The notes under the pieces: generated by a model
What the model was told of the DNA's origin: nothing
Seen by the model: only the letters and a program-made list of their open reading frames with translations
The model's database searches: none
Source: Xestospongia bergquistia
Lineage: Eukaryota > Porifera > Demospongiae > Haplosclerida > Petrosiidae
Length of the DNA: 64,000 nt
Assembly (NCBI GenBank): GCA_963965975.1
Contig: OZ014412.1
Span: 498,501 to 562,500 of the forward strand
Direction of reading: 5' to 3'
Program-made: the position numbers and the translations under genes
Part shown: in pieces, positions 13,539-26,924 of the stretch
Layout of the letters: every line of letters starts with the position of its first letter
Position numbering within the stretch: position 1 is the stretch's first letter

Positions 13539-15189
13539 TGACTATGATATAGAATGAGGCATGAAAGTTAAAATGAACATTGCAAATTTCTAGTATTTAA
13601 TAAAGTTGTTTTAATATAGATTTGTGTATAGTTAGTAATATGATATGAAAGTCAGTCAGTTATGAATGCTTCATTGATGTCTGAATATATGGTGAGATAG
13701 GTAGACATTCATCATTGATAATTTAAACCTATAATAACAAGTGCCTATGTATACTAGTATATAAACAATGAAAATAACAACATATGTTATTTGCTATTGT
13801 GAATAGCTGCTACTCATAAAAGAATCATGACAATAGAATACAGTGTTACTATTCTTATCCTTTATACCTTGGTACAATTTCTTTAATTCTTGATTGACCC
13901 TATGTACTATACTGTATTAATATTATAATATTATAGTAATGTCCTGTATGTTTTAATATAAATTGAATTGGAAAGTGAGAATCAATGGTTTGTAAGTCAG
14001 TTAGCTACCTACTGGTAAGAAGTGTGAATGATAACTGAAATCCTAACCTGAGCTCGTATTATCAATGGCTTACCTTACTCTCCACCACATATGGGCGTTG
14101 GCTCTTTTTGTCTAAATAACAAGGGTGGGGCTGCAATTGGGTGGGACCCAAGTAAAATTGGAGCAATAATGGAAACTGTCATTAATTGATGGAATAGATC
14201 CATACTCTATAAAACGTACCGAGGATACTGCCTCCTTTCCTCATCTAAGGTAAGCAGATAGAAAGATCATTTATTTCAATTTATAAATCAGTCATCACTG
14301 GTATTGAATATTACAAGAAAGAAAGGTTGTCAAGTATGAAAGATTTTGATGTACTTTTGCTGAGATACTCATTATTTTATGTCAATACAATTCAATGAAT
14401 AATGTGGTCCTATTAATGTGTATGTAATTAATTAATGTGGTCCATTTCTACATAGACATTGCTACATGTGTCTGATTACTTTTAATACTGTACATAATCT
14501 AACTTTCATTTGATGCTCCAAAATTGTCAATAGGTAATGAGTTCTACAGTAATAAATTTGAAGATATAATTCAATGATTATATAATTTATTATGTTTCTA
14601 TTGATATAGTAATAGGTTTGGTTCTAATGTTCATATTGCTATTGTGATAATTTATGACATCAATATTGACTTCTATTATAACCAGTTCATAATATTATGT
14701 ATTCTCATGTTATATACAACAACTTATATTTTTACTGTTATTGTGAAGACATCTTCAGGTCTATTTAATTAAATGAAAATAATAACATGTATATTATTAA
14801 TCTTTAAATTAAAAAGAAAATCAAAAATACTAATAGATTAGTTGTTACACCCACTCAAAATTGTGGTGACCGAGTGAAGAATTATAGAACCGGCTATTGT
14901 ACAACTAACAACCGACCCACTGACAATAGTAATAATAAGGATAACTATAACAACTGTAGCAAATAATACAACTAATGACAACTCATGACAACTGACAAAA
15001 TACTAAAAGCATGCGGTATTTATATCGATACATGACGTCATAATACACATAATGAATATATAATTATACATGTAGGTTCAATGTTTATCAAGTTACCTAG
15101 TATATCACAAAAATCAAAATATAAGAATGCCAGGTATTTGCTGTCTGAATTGAGGTTAGTCTACTTGTAAGGTAACCTTGAATTTTAAA
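13539..15189. other. Intergenic region between divergent R4 and R5
   Basis: No gene seen. The R4 side (to about 14250) is similar to 26925-27900 and 34527-35400. The R5 side is similar to about 35420-36020. It therefore belongs to the duplicated head-to-head unit. Confidence 0.55.
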
Positions 15190-15276
15190 TAACTAAGTAG
15201 TACTATATATTATGAAAAATAGCATTTAGTCCTATATAGTCATATATTATTTTTTATTATAATAATAGTCAGAAAG
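15190..15276 (+). promoter_or_regulatory. Conserved upstream block of R5
   Basis: The block begins AACTAAGTAGTACTATATAT and reaches the start codon. It is conserved upstream of R8, R10 and R11, whose intergenic surroundings otherwise differ. It contains a TATA-like stretch. Probable core promoter or 5' UTR. Confidence 0.5.
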
Positions 15277-18200
15277 ATGCTGTTTATCTTGTTCACTGTG
15301 ATAATATCTATTATTGTAGATGTCCAATCAGTTGGTAAGTGTCATTATGTGATTACTGTGATTACATCAATATTATATAGAGATTATAGTTCATCCTCAG
15401 TCAGTCAATACAACTCTCAACTCAACAGTTAGTTTTACATGTGAAGCTGTTGCTATTCTGATTGACTTCAGAGTCAATGATATGTCACTATCTATATCTA
15501 AAACAAATATTACTAACAGAGGATTTACTCAAGAACCACAAGATCTGCTCAGTGGTGGTATTAAGGAAAGAGTGTTATTAGCTAAAGCATTTGAAGACAA
15601 TAATAATACTAATATATCATGTAGAGCTTATGGCTCAATGAGTATAGACAGTGACATTGCTGTATTAAGAATACAAGGTGAGCTAATGTTATAGATGTCA
15701 TATTATTATGATATATTGATGTAGGTTTACTAGCTCCTGTTAAAGATCTAACTGCTACAGTTGTCGATGGATCTAGTGTGTTACTGATGTGGTCTGCACC
15801 ATATACATTGGATAATGTACCTATCACTGGATATAACATCAATGATGATCAAGGAACACTTGTAATCACAGTTAATACTACTGACTACATTTTGACATCT
15901 AGTAATGATGATCCATGTAATGTAACTACTGTATATGTCTCTGGTATTAATGGAGCTGGTATAGGAGATAGTAATAATGTCATGTACTATATTGTTAGAG
16001 GTAATATATTATGTTATACAGTGATGATGTTATATTTCTGTTATATTTCAGTTCCTCAAACTATTCCAGTATCAGTTATAGCAACAACAGAGAAAGACAA
16101 TGTTTTATTTAAAGTTTATATTGATGTCAGTCAGTGATATTGTGACACAAGCATTTCTTATGTTGGCAGTGTTGTAATTGTTTATACAACATACTATATA
16201 GGCTAACAAGAACTGAATATGTAATACTATGATAAACATTATGTACTATATAATTATAGTAATACTAGAGAGATAAAAGCTACTTCATATATTAATGAAA
16301 GCATTAATATGTTATTTTTATTCAACTAATTTGTACAGCATACATTAGTTGATAACTATGGAATCTAAAGCATTTACTCTATAATTTGTTAGCTTGTAAT
16401 AGTACAACATACCACATAAAATATTCACTGAGATCATGTAAATTTATCCTGTGTGTTATGCCTGCAAAGAAAACATTTTTTGGTCTATGATTAAAAGTGT
16501 CCTTACTATAATAATATACTATAGTATATAATTTTAAAGATATAATTCTTTAGATGACTAAACAATTATATTTTTAGAATTATATACTATAGTCTATTAT
16601 TATAGTAAGGACACTTTTAATCATAGACCAAAAAATGTTTTCTTTGCAGGTATAACACACAGGATAAATTTACATGATCTCAATATGTACTTTGTGTAAA
16701 ACATTTATAATATATTTTTATTTGTCATTGTATGATGGTTACCATTTATCACTATCTACACTAGGTCAGTGGTCTATGTATTGGTGAGTATCCTACTAAT
16801 GTTACAGTAAATATCAAGGACTCTAATGATGTTCGACAACAAACATTATCTCATGATGTGATGCTGTCTTTAGTTAATAATAAACTGATAATAGTTAATA
16901 TATCATCACCTATTAACTTGAGAACATATCTTGTTGAAGTAACTCTTAGTAATCCAGCTGGACAGTTTGATCATACTATCAATGTATTTCCATTTGGTAA
17001 GTTATATATTACATGTTATGTTGTGTGTGTATTATCTCTTGTATGAGACAGGTTTTCTTACTTCTGTTCTCAATATCTCTTCATCACTTGACAACTGTAC
17101 TACTATTACTATCAGTTGGGATCGTCCTAATGTAGACAGTAGAGTCCAGATATCTTACTATATATTATTGATATATGATGATGTCAACAAGATGTTATTA
17201 CAAAATGTATCTATTAATGGAAATGAATACAAGTATGAAGATGAGGAATTATTTCATCATCGATATACATATACCATATATGGTATAAATGAACTAGGTG
17301 AAGGAGAACATAACAATAGTACCTTCTCTTTTCAAAGAGGTTAGTTATAATAACTAATATGTGTGTTTATTATATGATGTCATTTTAGCTCCAAGATCTG
17401 CTAAAGAAAATACTACATTTACTATTCTGTCCTATATAAATAATGAAGTCAAGTTGATGTTTAATATACCAGTGAGTCTATCCAATAGTGGTTACTATAT
17501 GATTATCATAGTTATTGTAGATTATTCTGGAATGTTCATCTGAAGCTCCAGAGAATGCTACAGTCACTGTACAATGTGATGATGTAATTATATTTAATAA
17601 AACATATCTGATAGAATATTCTATGAACATAACAGATAATGTGTTAGCCCCTCAACATCAACAGTCTAGTCTCTCTATTATCTTCAGTAATAATGCTGGA
17701 CACAGTGATCCATTGATACATACTTTAAGTAAGAGATAGTGATATTATGTAATATATTGATATTATTATATGATGTAGGTACATATGATGTTATAAATGC
17801 TACTGCTTACCCTAATGGTAATTCTATATGTGTGGAGTGTGTATTTTCATCTGCTCCATCTGCTAAGTCATGTTATGTTAGTGTGATTGGAGTGACCTCA
17901 ATGAACAAAACATTTGTTAAAAACAGTCCAAGTGATCTTACTATACAAGGTTGTATTGATAATCTCTCAGGTGGTAATTATACAGTCTATGTATATGATG
18001 TTGAGAATGATATACCACTAACATCAATATTACCAGCTATAATATTAAGAGATATTGTAATAAATGATACATTACAAATTATTACTACAAGTGAGTTATA
18101 ATACTAGTTAAAACAGTCTGTTAACTTGCAATATTTATTTAGAAATACTCACGATCACATTATTAACTACAGATGGGATAACAATTGCAACAAAATCTCA

Positions 18201-18730
18201 AAATATTTCTAGTATATAACACAATATTATATTCTTATAATTATATCTGTCCTCCATCTTCCTTTATTTATTATTACTCCTACTGTAATTATTTACATTA
18301 TACCAAGTTATTCTACAATAGTCATACCATCAATTAATACAATAACAGTACCTGGATCTCAAAGTTGTCTTAGTATGATTATTTAATAATTATTATAATT
18401 AAATATTATTATATATTTCTTCTCTCTCTAGTTATAATTGTTACCCCTGTGGTCAGTATCTTAATAATTTTAATGGTACTTATTGTTTTCAGTGTTTTTG
18501 TAGTTGTTTATTATAAAAAGAAAAGACAAAGTATGTCTATATATGTATTTATATAATATAATATAATTAATATTCATATAGAGTCTGATGTTATAATTGC
18601 TCAACATAATCCAGCATACGAAGATCTCAGACAATATCAAACACCAATAGTCTTGAATCAGAACACAGTTTATGGTCTTGTAATTAGAAAAAACAATAAT
18701 ACAATACCTGATTGTCTGACTAACATCTAA
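15277..18730 (+). CDS. R5: long-form Ig/FN3 receptor, tail A
   Basis: Exons: 15277-15334, 15381-15677, 15725-16000, 16052-16125, 16765-16996, 17052-17339, 17389-17471, 17521-17728, 17779-18090, 18143-18211, 18432-18530, 18582-18730. The model closes at 714 aa. Order: signal peptide MLFILFTVIISIIVDVQSVG, Ig-like domain of the matching class (NDMSLSISKTNITNRGF), FN3, split beta domain, FN3, split domain, four-cysteine domain, stalk, transmembrane helix and YYKKKRQ. The tail has NPAYEDL (an NPxY PTB-type site), QYQT and TVYGLV. Intron 4 is unusually long (639 bases) and contains a 105-base-arm inverted repeat. A stalk exon present in R8 (39957-40061) has lost its AG acceptor here near 18275. It is phase 1 at both ends, so skipping it keeps the frame. 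Near-duplicate of R8. Confidence 0.88.
16429..16682. repeat. Inverted repeat in R5 intron 4
   Basis: The arm at about 16429-16533 is the near-perfect reverse complement of about 16578-16682, with about 45 bases between them. R8 has only the right-arm sequence at the matching place (about 38260-38340), so the left arm is an added inverted copy. Confidence 0.9.
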
Positions 18731-19264
18731 CAACAATATTGTTTGTTTATAATATTGATAACTATCATTTTAACAACCTAATCAACATTTATTTACAAAC
18801 ATTTTAAGAGATAATATACACTAGTTAATTAAATTAAAACTAGTTATTGGCAATACCTCCCAGAAAATGATAACATATTGACTATTATTAGGAATAGAAT
18901 TTTGGAGTAAAAATTTTGGACTTTTTTCATATTAAATAGTTGATTAATTTAAAGAAATACACCATACCTGTAACTTTATCATAAATAATGCTGAATGAAC
19001 TATAGCAATGTAGTAGTACTGTTATCTCTTACTAATGCATGAAGTATATGGGAACATTAATGAAGATCTTCTTAATGAACAACTGTTTCTTTCTTCTACA
19101 TAATAAATTGATATTGCATATAATGCATACAATTCTTGTTATAATAACTACAACTCTGTTTGCACTATTATATCAAGTGATATAAAATGATCACTGCATA
19201 TGATATTAATTATAAAGTAACATCATATATGATGTCATAATAACTTATAAATGACATTCTAACT
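18731..19264. other. R5 3' flank
   Basis: No gene seen. Up to about 19150 it is similar to the R8 3' flank (40417-40830), as expected for duplicated genes. Confidence 0.5.
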
Positions 19265-19680
19265 TAATAACTTATAAATGACAAAGAGGTTAGTTAAAAT
19301 AACTAATATGTGTGATTATTTTATCATGTAACTTTAGCCAAGATCTGCTAAAGAAAATACTACATTTACTATTTTGTCCTATATAAATAATGACATTAAC
19401 TTGATGTTTAATATACCAGTGAGTCTATCCAATAGTGGTTACTATATGATTATCATAGTTACTGTAGATTATTCTGGAATGTTCATCTGAAGCTCCAGAG
19501 AATGCTACAGTCACTGTACAATGTGGTGATGTAGTTATATTTAATAAACATATCTGGTAGATTATTCCATGAACATAACAGATAGTCTGCTAGCTCCTCA
19601 ATATCAATTATGTAATCTTTCTATTATCTTCAGTAATAATGTTTGGACAATCGCATCCATTGATATATAATTTAAGTAAA
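19265..19680 (+). pseudogene. Receptor fragment: exons 7 and 8
   Basis: The fragment starts at the 3' end of an exon 6 (CAAAGAGG then the conserved intron), followed by exon 7 (about 19338-19422) and exon 8 (about 19472 onward). It stops just past the exon 8 donor, where the reverse-transcriptase element begins. The start of exon 7 has lost two bases relative to intact paralogues (CTCCAAGA became CCAAGA), and exon 8 has lost a base in the AATAAAACATAT segment. The frame is broken, and no upstream or downstream exons exist. Confidence 0.85.
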
Positions 19681-22180
19681 CAATGGCAGCAGGGTAAAAT
19701 GGTGGACTTGTGGATCAATCTTATTCGTAATAGTAGAGACTCCAATCGCAAGAATCGTGTGAACTCTAACCAATCACCTGGTGCTCTACATGCTACCAAT
19801 GATAGACGTGCTCGACGTGCACTACAGGAAGGCCACTACCACAAGGCTATTTAATCCCTTTCATCTCTCGGCCTCGCTGACACATCTGATGACACTTTTC
19901 ATGTTTTACTCGCTAAACATCCTCAATCACCTCCCCCACCTCTACCCCCTGATCCTGTCCCTGCCCCCATAACCGTACCTGAGTCTTTAGTGCTGCACTC
20001 TATTAAGAGTTTTCCCCCAGGCTCTGCCCCTGGCCCATCTGGTTTACGTGCTGCACATCTGAAGGAGGCAGTTCTCTGCCCTTCCCCAATTCGTGCTTCT
20101 TCCATGCTTAAAGCCCTTCACAAACTTGTCAATCTCTTGTGCTCGGGCTCTGCTCCTTCATGCAATATGACTCACCTGTGTGGAGCTTCCCTGCTAGTAT
20201 CTATCAAGAAGGATGGTGGCCTTAGACGGTAGGGGAGGTTCTGCGTCGTCTCACTGCTAAGTGCTTAGCACGCGCATCAAATGGAGAAACTAATTGCATT
20301 TTGGCACCACTACAAGTTGGAGTTGGTGTTCCCGGAGGGACAGAAGCAGCAGAAACACCCAAGAGAATGTTTCTATCCAGGATTCGGACAAATGGGTATT
20401 ATTGCTTGATTTTGCTAATGCATTTAACTCTATAGATCGGGAGATAATGCTGTCTGAAGTACAGTCTCGCTTGCCTGGCCTCTCTGCCTGGTTCCAGTTC
20501 TGCTATAGTAACCCCTCTTCCCTTCTGTTTGGCACTCATACTTTGGATAGTTGCTATGGGGTACATCAGGGAGATCCCCTTGGCCCACTTGGTTTCGCAT
20601 TAACACTCCACCCTATCATAGAGAGGATTGCTATGGAAGTCCCCCATCTCTTAGCCAATGTCTGGTATATGGATGATGGCATCCTCTGCGGGTCAGGGGA
20701 TGATTTGCTGAAGGCCCTGGATATTGTTGAGGAGATGGGTCCTTCTAGAGGGCTCCAACTTAATAGACACAAGTCACTGTTATACATTCCACCCACTGAT
20801 AGATCCACCACCAACCCCCTTCCCTCTGACATCCCTGTTGCACATGACGGTTTTGTCCTTCTTGGCTCCCCTATAGGATCACCATCTTTCTGTGACTTGC
20901 ATGTCCAGAAACAAATTGAAAAACTCAGCCACACTCTGTCATTCCTGTCAGACCTAAGAGACTCCCAGATGGAGACCACACTCCTGCGTTTCTGTCTTGG
21001 TTTCCCTAAATTATCATTTCTGATTCGCACTTGCCCCCCCGCTCTTATTAAAAATGCTGTGTCATCGTTTGACTCTCTTATCCGCCAACACTTGGATGAC
21101 ATTGTAGGGGGCCCCCTCAATTCTTGGTCTTACACTAAGGCCTCTCTTCCTATCTCTTTAGGTGGCTTGGGACTCTGCAGGGCATCTCTCCATGCACCAG
21201 CAGCTTACATCAGCTCGATATCTTCGACTGAATGGCTCGTTTCAGATATCCTTGATGGAACTTGCTCACCTCCTCCTCTACTTTCCTCTGCTTTTTCGGA
21301 TTTTTCACTAGGCACAAACAACTCAGATTGGTCTTCAGCAGCTGGCATAGAGTTTCCATTATCTCAAAAGAATCTCTCCCGCGCTTTGGATGAAGCATCC
21401 TATACCTCTCTCCTTCATGAGGCTCCTAATCAACGTTTTAAAGCTCTCACTCTCTCTACCTCAATGCCCCACGCTGGGGACTGGCTTAACGTGATACCTT
21501 CACCAGCCCTTGGCTTGTCCGTTGAGGACTTGGATTTCTGCCATTGCCTACAATATTGGCTAGGAACCCCTATGTTTCCCTCAGAATATCAATGCCCCTT
21601 TTGTAGTGGTATGTGTGATGTCTATGGAGATCATCATGTTGAGTGTGGAGGTAATAAGGACAGAATCCATCGACACGACATGATTAGGGATGTTGTTTTC
21701 TCCTCTACACAAGCTGCCGCCCTCTGCCCTAGAAAAGAAGTACCTTCATTAATACCCTCATCTAGGAGCAGGCCTGCAGACGTGTATCTTCCCTCTTGGA
21801 CCAATGGCAAACCAGCAGCACTTGATGTGTCTGTGATTTCACCCATGCAGCAGCTAACACTCTCTGGAGCCTCCACATCACAAGGTTACACAATTGGAGT
21901 TGGAGAAGACAGGAAGCAATGGGCCCATGGTCAAAGATGCCACGAGGCTGGGATTTCCTTTGTCCCTCTCTTAACAGAGACTTTAGGAGGTTGGAGCACC
22001 ACTGCTACTAAGACCATCTCCTCGATTGGTAGACTGCTTGGCCTACGTTCTGGAACCGAGCCAAGGGAAACTACTTCTCATTTGTTCCAACGGTTATCAG
22101 TTACTCTGTGGAGAGGAAATGCCATAATGTGGTCTGCCAGGACACCGGCCACCCCACCTTTCGTTGATGGTCAACTTTGA
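19681..22180 (+). mobile_element. Decayed non-LTR-type reverse transcriptase element
   Basis: Coding homology runs through three frames. The first covers 19681-20227 with a TAA nonsense codon at 19852-19854. The second covers about 20228-20350. The third covers about 20350-22180. Frame 3 shows reverse-transcriptase motif A (LLLDFANAFNSIDRE), motif B (HQGDPLGPLGF) and the catalytic YMDD. Further on are a CPFC...HHVEC zinc-binding motif and an RPADVYLP...ALDV segment like the restriction-like endonuclease of R2-type elements. The N-terminal region has the APGPSGLRAAHLKEAV signature. The element is clearly richer in G+C than its surroundings, which points to a different origin. No long terminal repeats or poly(A) tail are visible. 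It begins where a receptor fragment ends. The stop and two frameshifts make it inactive. Confidence 0.85.
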
Positions 22181-22284
22181 CTGTCACTGTAAACTATAAT
22201 ATTAATTATTAATAACATATTATAATTTGTTATAATAACTTATTATTATTATTATTGTTATTATTATAGTTGTTATTATCTATA

Positions 22285-22319
<35 letters not shown>

Positions 22320-22365
22320 TATAAACAGCCAATTGTTATACCAGTCGTTAAGATGTATATGTTCT

Positions 22366-22410
<45 letters not shown>

Positions 22411-22645
22411 GGTATTAATAATAATAATGGTAATAATAATAATGATGATTGTCATTGAGATGGATAAAACACACAACTCAAAGTAAAGTTATTTTAAGTG
22501 ATAGTGACCTAAAATAAAATCTTTTTAATATTGTAGCTATTAGTTAGAGATTTCCCTGGGATTCTCCCTGTTATATGAATTTACTTATTATTCATTATTA
22601 TGATAACACACATTACATTTCTCTCCAAACTTCCTTGTCATATGT
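22181..22645. repeat. AT-rich spacer with (AAT)n microsatellites
   Basis: Trinucleotide runs lie at about 22288-22320 and 22367-22410, with a shorter interrupted run at 22421-22445. From about 22465 the sequence matches the duplicated block at 8985 onward. Confidence 0.85.
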
Positions 22646-22965
22646 TCCTCTCAAATTAATTGAAAGGAATCGACATTTCTCTATCTACATGATACAATGA
22701 CAGCTATAGTCATAATTCATTGACTTGACTTCAGTTCTACACATATACACTTAATTTTATATTCTCTTACATCACAATTAATTGACATTAATTCTCTTAA
22801 AGGAAACAATAGTTAGTGATCATGATACCTACCTGCCACTTGATATAGTTACTGACAATAAAGTTTAAAGGTGTTCAGAAACAGGAAGAATATAGCATTT
22901 TTTTAATAGCTACTTTATTTAGAGATCCTGAAAAAAAGGAAGTAATGATCTGCTAAGTTATGTTT
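22646..22965 (-). pseudogene. Second copy of the R2-like fossil
   Basis: Same decayed R2-like blocks as 9160-9480, further degraded, at the same position relative to the downstream receptor (R6 instead of R4). Confidence 0.55.
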
Positions 22966-24111
22966 GTAAAGAAATAAAAAGTGTAGGATTTGAAAAGAGG
23001 ACATCGAAAGAGAGACAGTTGGAATGAATAATAGTCAATATCCAATGTACTATTAGTCACAGTACATGTTATAATATGAGGCTATATATCTTCTTGGATT
23101 GTCCATTTTTTAAAGATAAAAAATCATCATTTATTATGAGGATTTATTCATATGATTTTTCTTGTATAAGTTTTCTTCAAAAAAAAACAGAACTTTTCAA
23201 TTCTATTTTTATAGTATGATTTGATGATACAAGGTGCTAATAACTCTCAGTTATTAAACACTGATAATAATTTCACTTTCTATTAGTCATATGTCTATTA
23301 AACTGAATTAAAGGTAATGACAGTTGTTTGTAACAATTTTATAGCTATCATTATGTCTGAACTATACTCCACCTGATTTAAGATAAAAATGAGATGTGAT
23401 CAAAACATTGACTAGTCATGAAATGAACAAAGATATTAAATTATTTGTGTATAATAAAAGTCATAGAAATACAACTATAAAACTATATTATCATCTTTTC
23501 ACATCTGCTAGCCAGAAGCAAATATTACATTATATCATAACTTATCTATATATTTGCTATAAATCGTCTATTGTTTTAAAGAACAATACCAATTTTTAAG
23601 ACCCAAAATGCCTTGATCTGTGAATCTCTCAATAACAGATATATTTCATCAGTATTTGTTGTAGTCAAAAATATTACATACTAGTCCTCTAGTAGTACAT
23701 ACACTTCTACAAATAATTACATAATAGAGTTATTCAACTATAATCTATTAGCTGCAACATAGAAAATACAATCGTAACAGTTACATAGTCAATGTTTTTT
23801 GCTGATGTATGCATATATGTGATACTTGTATTCTACATCTTGTTAATATGTATTATACATGTCTATATTCAATGTATCAACTCAATCATGGTATTGTTTT
23901 ACATGTCAAACTAATAGATCTATATTAAAGTATTATTTCTATATTAAAAAATAAATTATTAACAGCATTTTAAATAAAAATTGTTCATTAACTATTTATA
24001 TGTACACGTTATGATTATTGCTAAGTAATAGTATTGTTATCTCTTGGTAACTAAGATTTCTCATAATTAGATCTGTGATATAATTATATAAGAGAGTACT
24101 GTCATGATTAG
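22966..24111. other. Duplicated 3' flank of R6
   Basis: No supportable gene. It is the counterpart of 9481-10683. Confidence 0.55.
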
Positions 24112-26924
24112 TCAGACTTCGGTCATAAAAAACTGTATGGATATGGTATTTAATGTTTTATCAACTGATGCTTCAGTTTTATAGGGAGTAGGTGGATCTA
24201 GAATTGGAAAATCATTTTCTGTTTTTAGTTTAGAAGGGGAGACATCAGGTGATGAAGACACATTATATCGATTGCCTATGAACAAATACTAGTAAAATAT
24301 CAGAGATATCAATAAAAACATATAAACTAACTTTGTTTTTGCTTTGAGTACTTATAAATACATCTAATTATAACAATTAAAATCATTATTATAATGATAA
24401 TAAATGTAAGAGATGAAACAGCAATAAATGTAACTAAATAAGGAATTAAAATTAACATTAACATAATTGAGAAATAATTGTTTTACTTATGAAAGATGTT
24501 GCACTGCCAGGTGATGATGATGCTATTATTATAACTATAGGTAAGTAATGAAATTAACGAACATACTTTGTTATTAACTCACTAGTTGGTAATATATCAG
24601 TTATTACAATATCTCTTAATATTATAGCTGGTAATATTGATGTTAGTGGTATATCATTCTCCACATCATATATATAGACTTTATAATTACCAGCTGAGAG
24701 ACTATCAATACAACCTTGTACAGTAAGATCACTTGGACTGTTTTTAACAAATGTTTTGTTCTTTGAAGTCACTCCAATCACACTAACATAACATGACTTA
24801 GCAGATGAAGCAGATGAAAATACACACTCCACACATATAGAATTACCATTAGGGTAAGCAGTAGCATTTATAACATCATATGTACCTATATCATATAATA
24901 ATATCAATATATTACATAATATCACTATCTCTTACTTAGAGTACGTATCAATGAATCACTCTGTCCAGCATTATTACTAAAGATAATAGAGAGAGTACAG
25001 ACTTGATGTTGAGGGGCTAACACATTATCTGTTATGTTCATAGAATACTCTATCAGATATGTTTTATTAAATATAACTACATCATCACATTGTACAGTGA
25101 CTATAACATTCTCTGGAGCTTCAGATGAACATTCCAGAATAATCTACAGTAACTAAGATAATCATATAGTAACCACTATTGGATAGACTCACTGGTATAT
25201 TAAACATCAAATTGACTTCATTATTTATATAGGACAGAATAGTAAATGTAGTATTTTCTTTAGCAGATCTTGGAGCTAAAATGACATGATTAAACAAATA
25301 CACATATTAGTTATTTTTACTAACCTCTTTGAAAAGAAAATGTACTATTGTTATGTTCTCCTTCACCCAGTTCATTTATACCATATATGGTATATGTATA
25401 TCGATGATGAAATAATTCCTGATCTTCATACTTGTATTCATTTCCATTAATAGATACATTTTGTAATAACATCTTGTTGACATCATCATATATCAGTAGT
25501 ATATAGTAAGATATCGGGACTCTACTGTTTACATTAGGACGATCCCAACTGATAGTAATAGTAGTACAGTTGTCAAGTGATGAAGAGATATTGAGAACAG
25601 AAGTAAGAAAACCTGTCTCATACAAGACATAATACACACACACAACATAACATGTGATATATAACTTACCAAATGGAAATACATTGATAGTATGATCAAA
25701 CTGTCCAGCTGGATTACTAAGAGTTACTTCAACAAGATATGTCCTCAAGTTAACAGATGATGATATATTTACTATTATCAGTTGATTATTAACTAAAGAC
25801 AGTATCACATCATGAGATAATGTTTGTTGTAGAACATCATTAGAGTCCTTGACATTTACTGTAACATTAGTAGGATACTCACCAATACATAGACCACTGA
25901 CCTAGTGTAGATGAGAGATAAAAACAAGACCTATTATAAATGACTTGACATAATAAGATAATTAATCACTATATATAGTAGTATACACATATAACTAACA
26001 TTTATTAACACTTGAAATAAAACAATATTTTCTTCTACTGTTGGGATGATTGATACAGGTACTTGAGTACTTGGAACTAAAATAGAATGAAACATAATAA
26101 TTGTATTTAAATGATTATGCATACCTCTAACAATATTGAACATGACATTATTACTATCTCCTATACCAGCTCCATTAATACCAGAGACATATACAGTAAT
26201 TATATCACAGTAGTCGCCAGTCAATATGTACTCAGTAGTATTAACTGTGTCTATAAGTTGATCATCATTGATGTTATATCCAGTGATAGGTACATTATCC
26301 AATGTATATGGTGCAGACCACATCAGTAACACGCTAGATCCATTGAGAACTGTAGCAGATAGATCTTTAACAGGAGCTAGTAAACCTATATCAATATCAT
26401 AATTATATGACATCTATAACATTAGTTCACCTTGTATTTTTAATACAGCAATGTTACTCTTTATATTCACAGGAGAACCATATGCTCTACATGATATATT
26501 AGTATTATTGTTATCTTTTAAGCCTTTAGCGAATAACACTCTTCTCAGTTTACCACCATTAATAGGATATGCAGATTGTTGAGTAAATCCTTTGTTTACA
26601 ACATCTACTGTATCTGCTGAACTACCATTTACTTGAAAGTCAATCAGTTCAGCAACACCTTCACAAATAAAACTAACTGTAGAGTTAAGAGTGGTATTGA
26701 CTGACTGAGGATGAACAGTAATCTCTATATAAAAAGAACAAATCATTGAGTAGTGAAGATGTTGAAAGTATGTTGTTATTAATCTCATCCTCAGACATGT
26801 ACAAGTAGGAAAACTATTTGTAATGTTCCTCTATTGGTCTGAGTAGATACTTACCAGCTGTGTGGACAAAAACTTGAACAATACATGTTATTATCACAGT
26901 CATTAAGTGTAAATTAGATGTCAT
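24112..26924 (-). CDS. R6: long-form Ig/FN3 receptor, tail B
   Basis: Exons from the start: 26855-26924, 26431-26724, 26125-26385, 26000-26076, 25670-25901, 25325-25612, 25193-25275, 24936-25143, 24583-24885, 24487-24534, 24332-24433, 24112-24275. The model closes at 709 aa. Architecture as R4: signal peptide, Ig-like domain (NGSSADTVDVVNKGFTQQSA), FN3, split domain, FN3, split domain, four-cysteine domain, short stalk, helix (KYSKQKQ after the membrane) and a short tail ending QFFMTEV. In exon 3 one FN3 loop reads TGDYCDI where R4 has TSSNDDPCNV, so the copies differ where binding could vary. The Ig exon ends with donor GTGAAC instead of GTGAGC, as in R7 and R9-R11. The tail has no ITIM. Same-strand duplicate of R4, about 13.4 kb away. 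Confidence 0.9.

Noticed and set aside
20566-21120. 184-codon frame antisense to the reverse transcriptase
   Set aside because: Shadow of the real coding strand, where the catalytic motifs are found.
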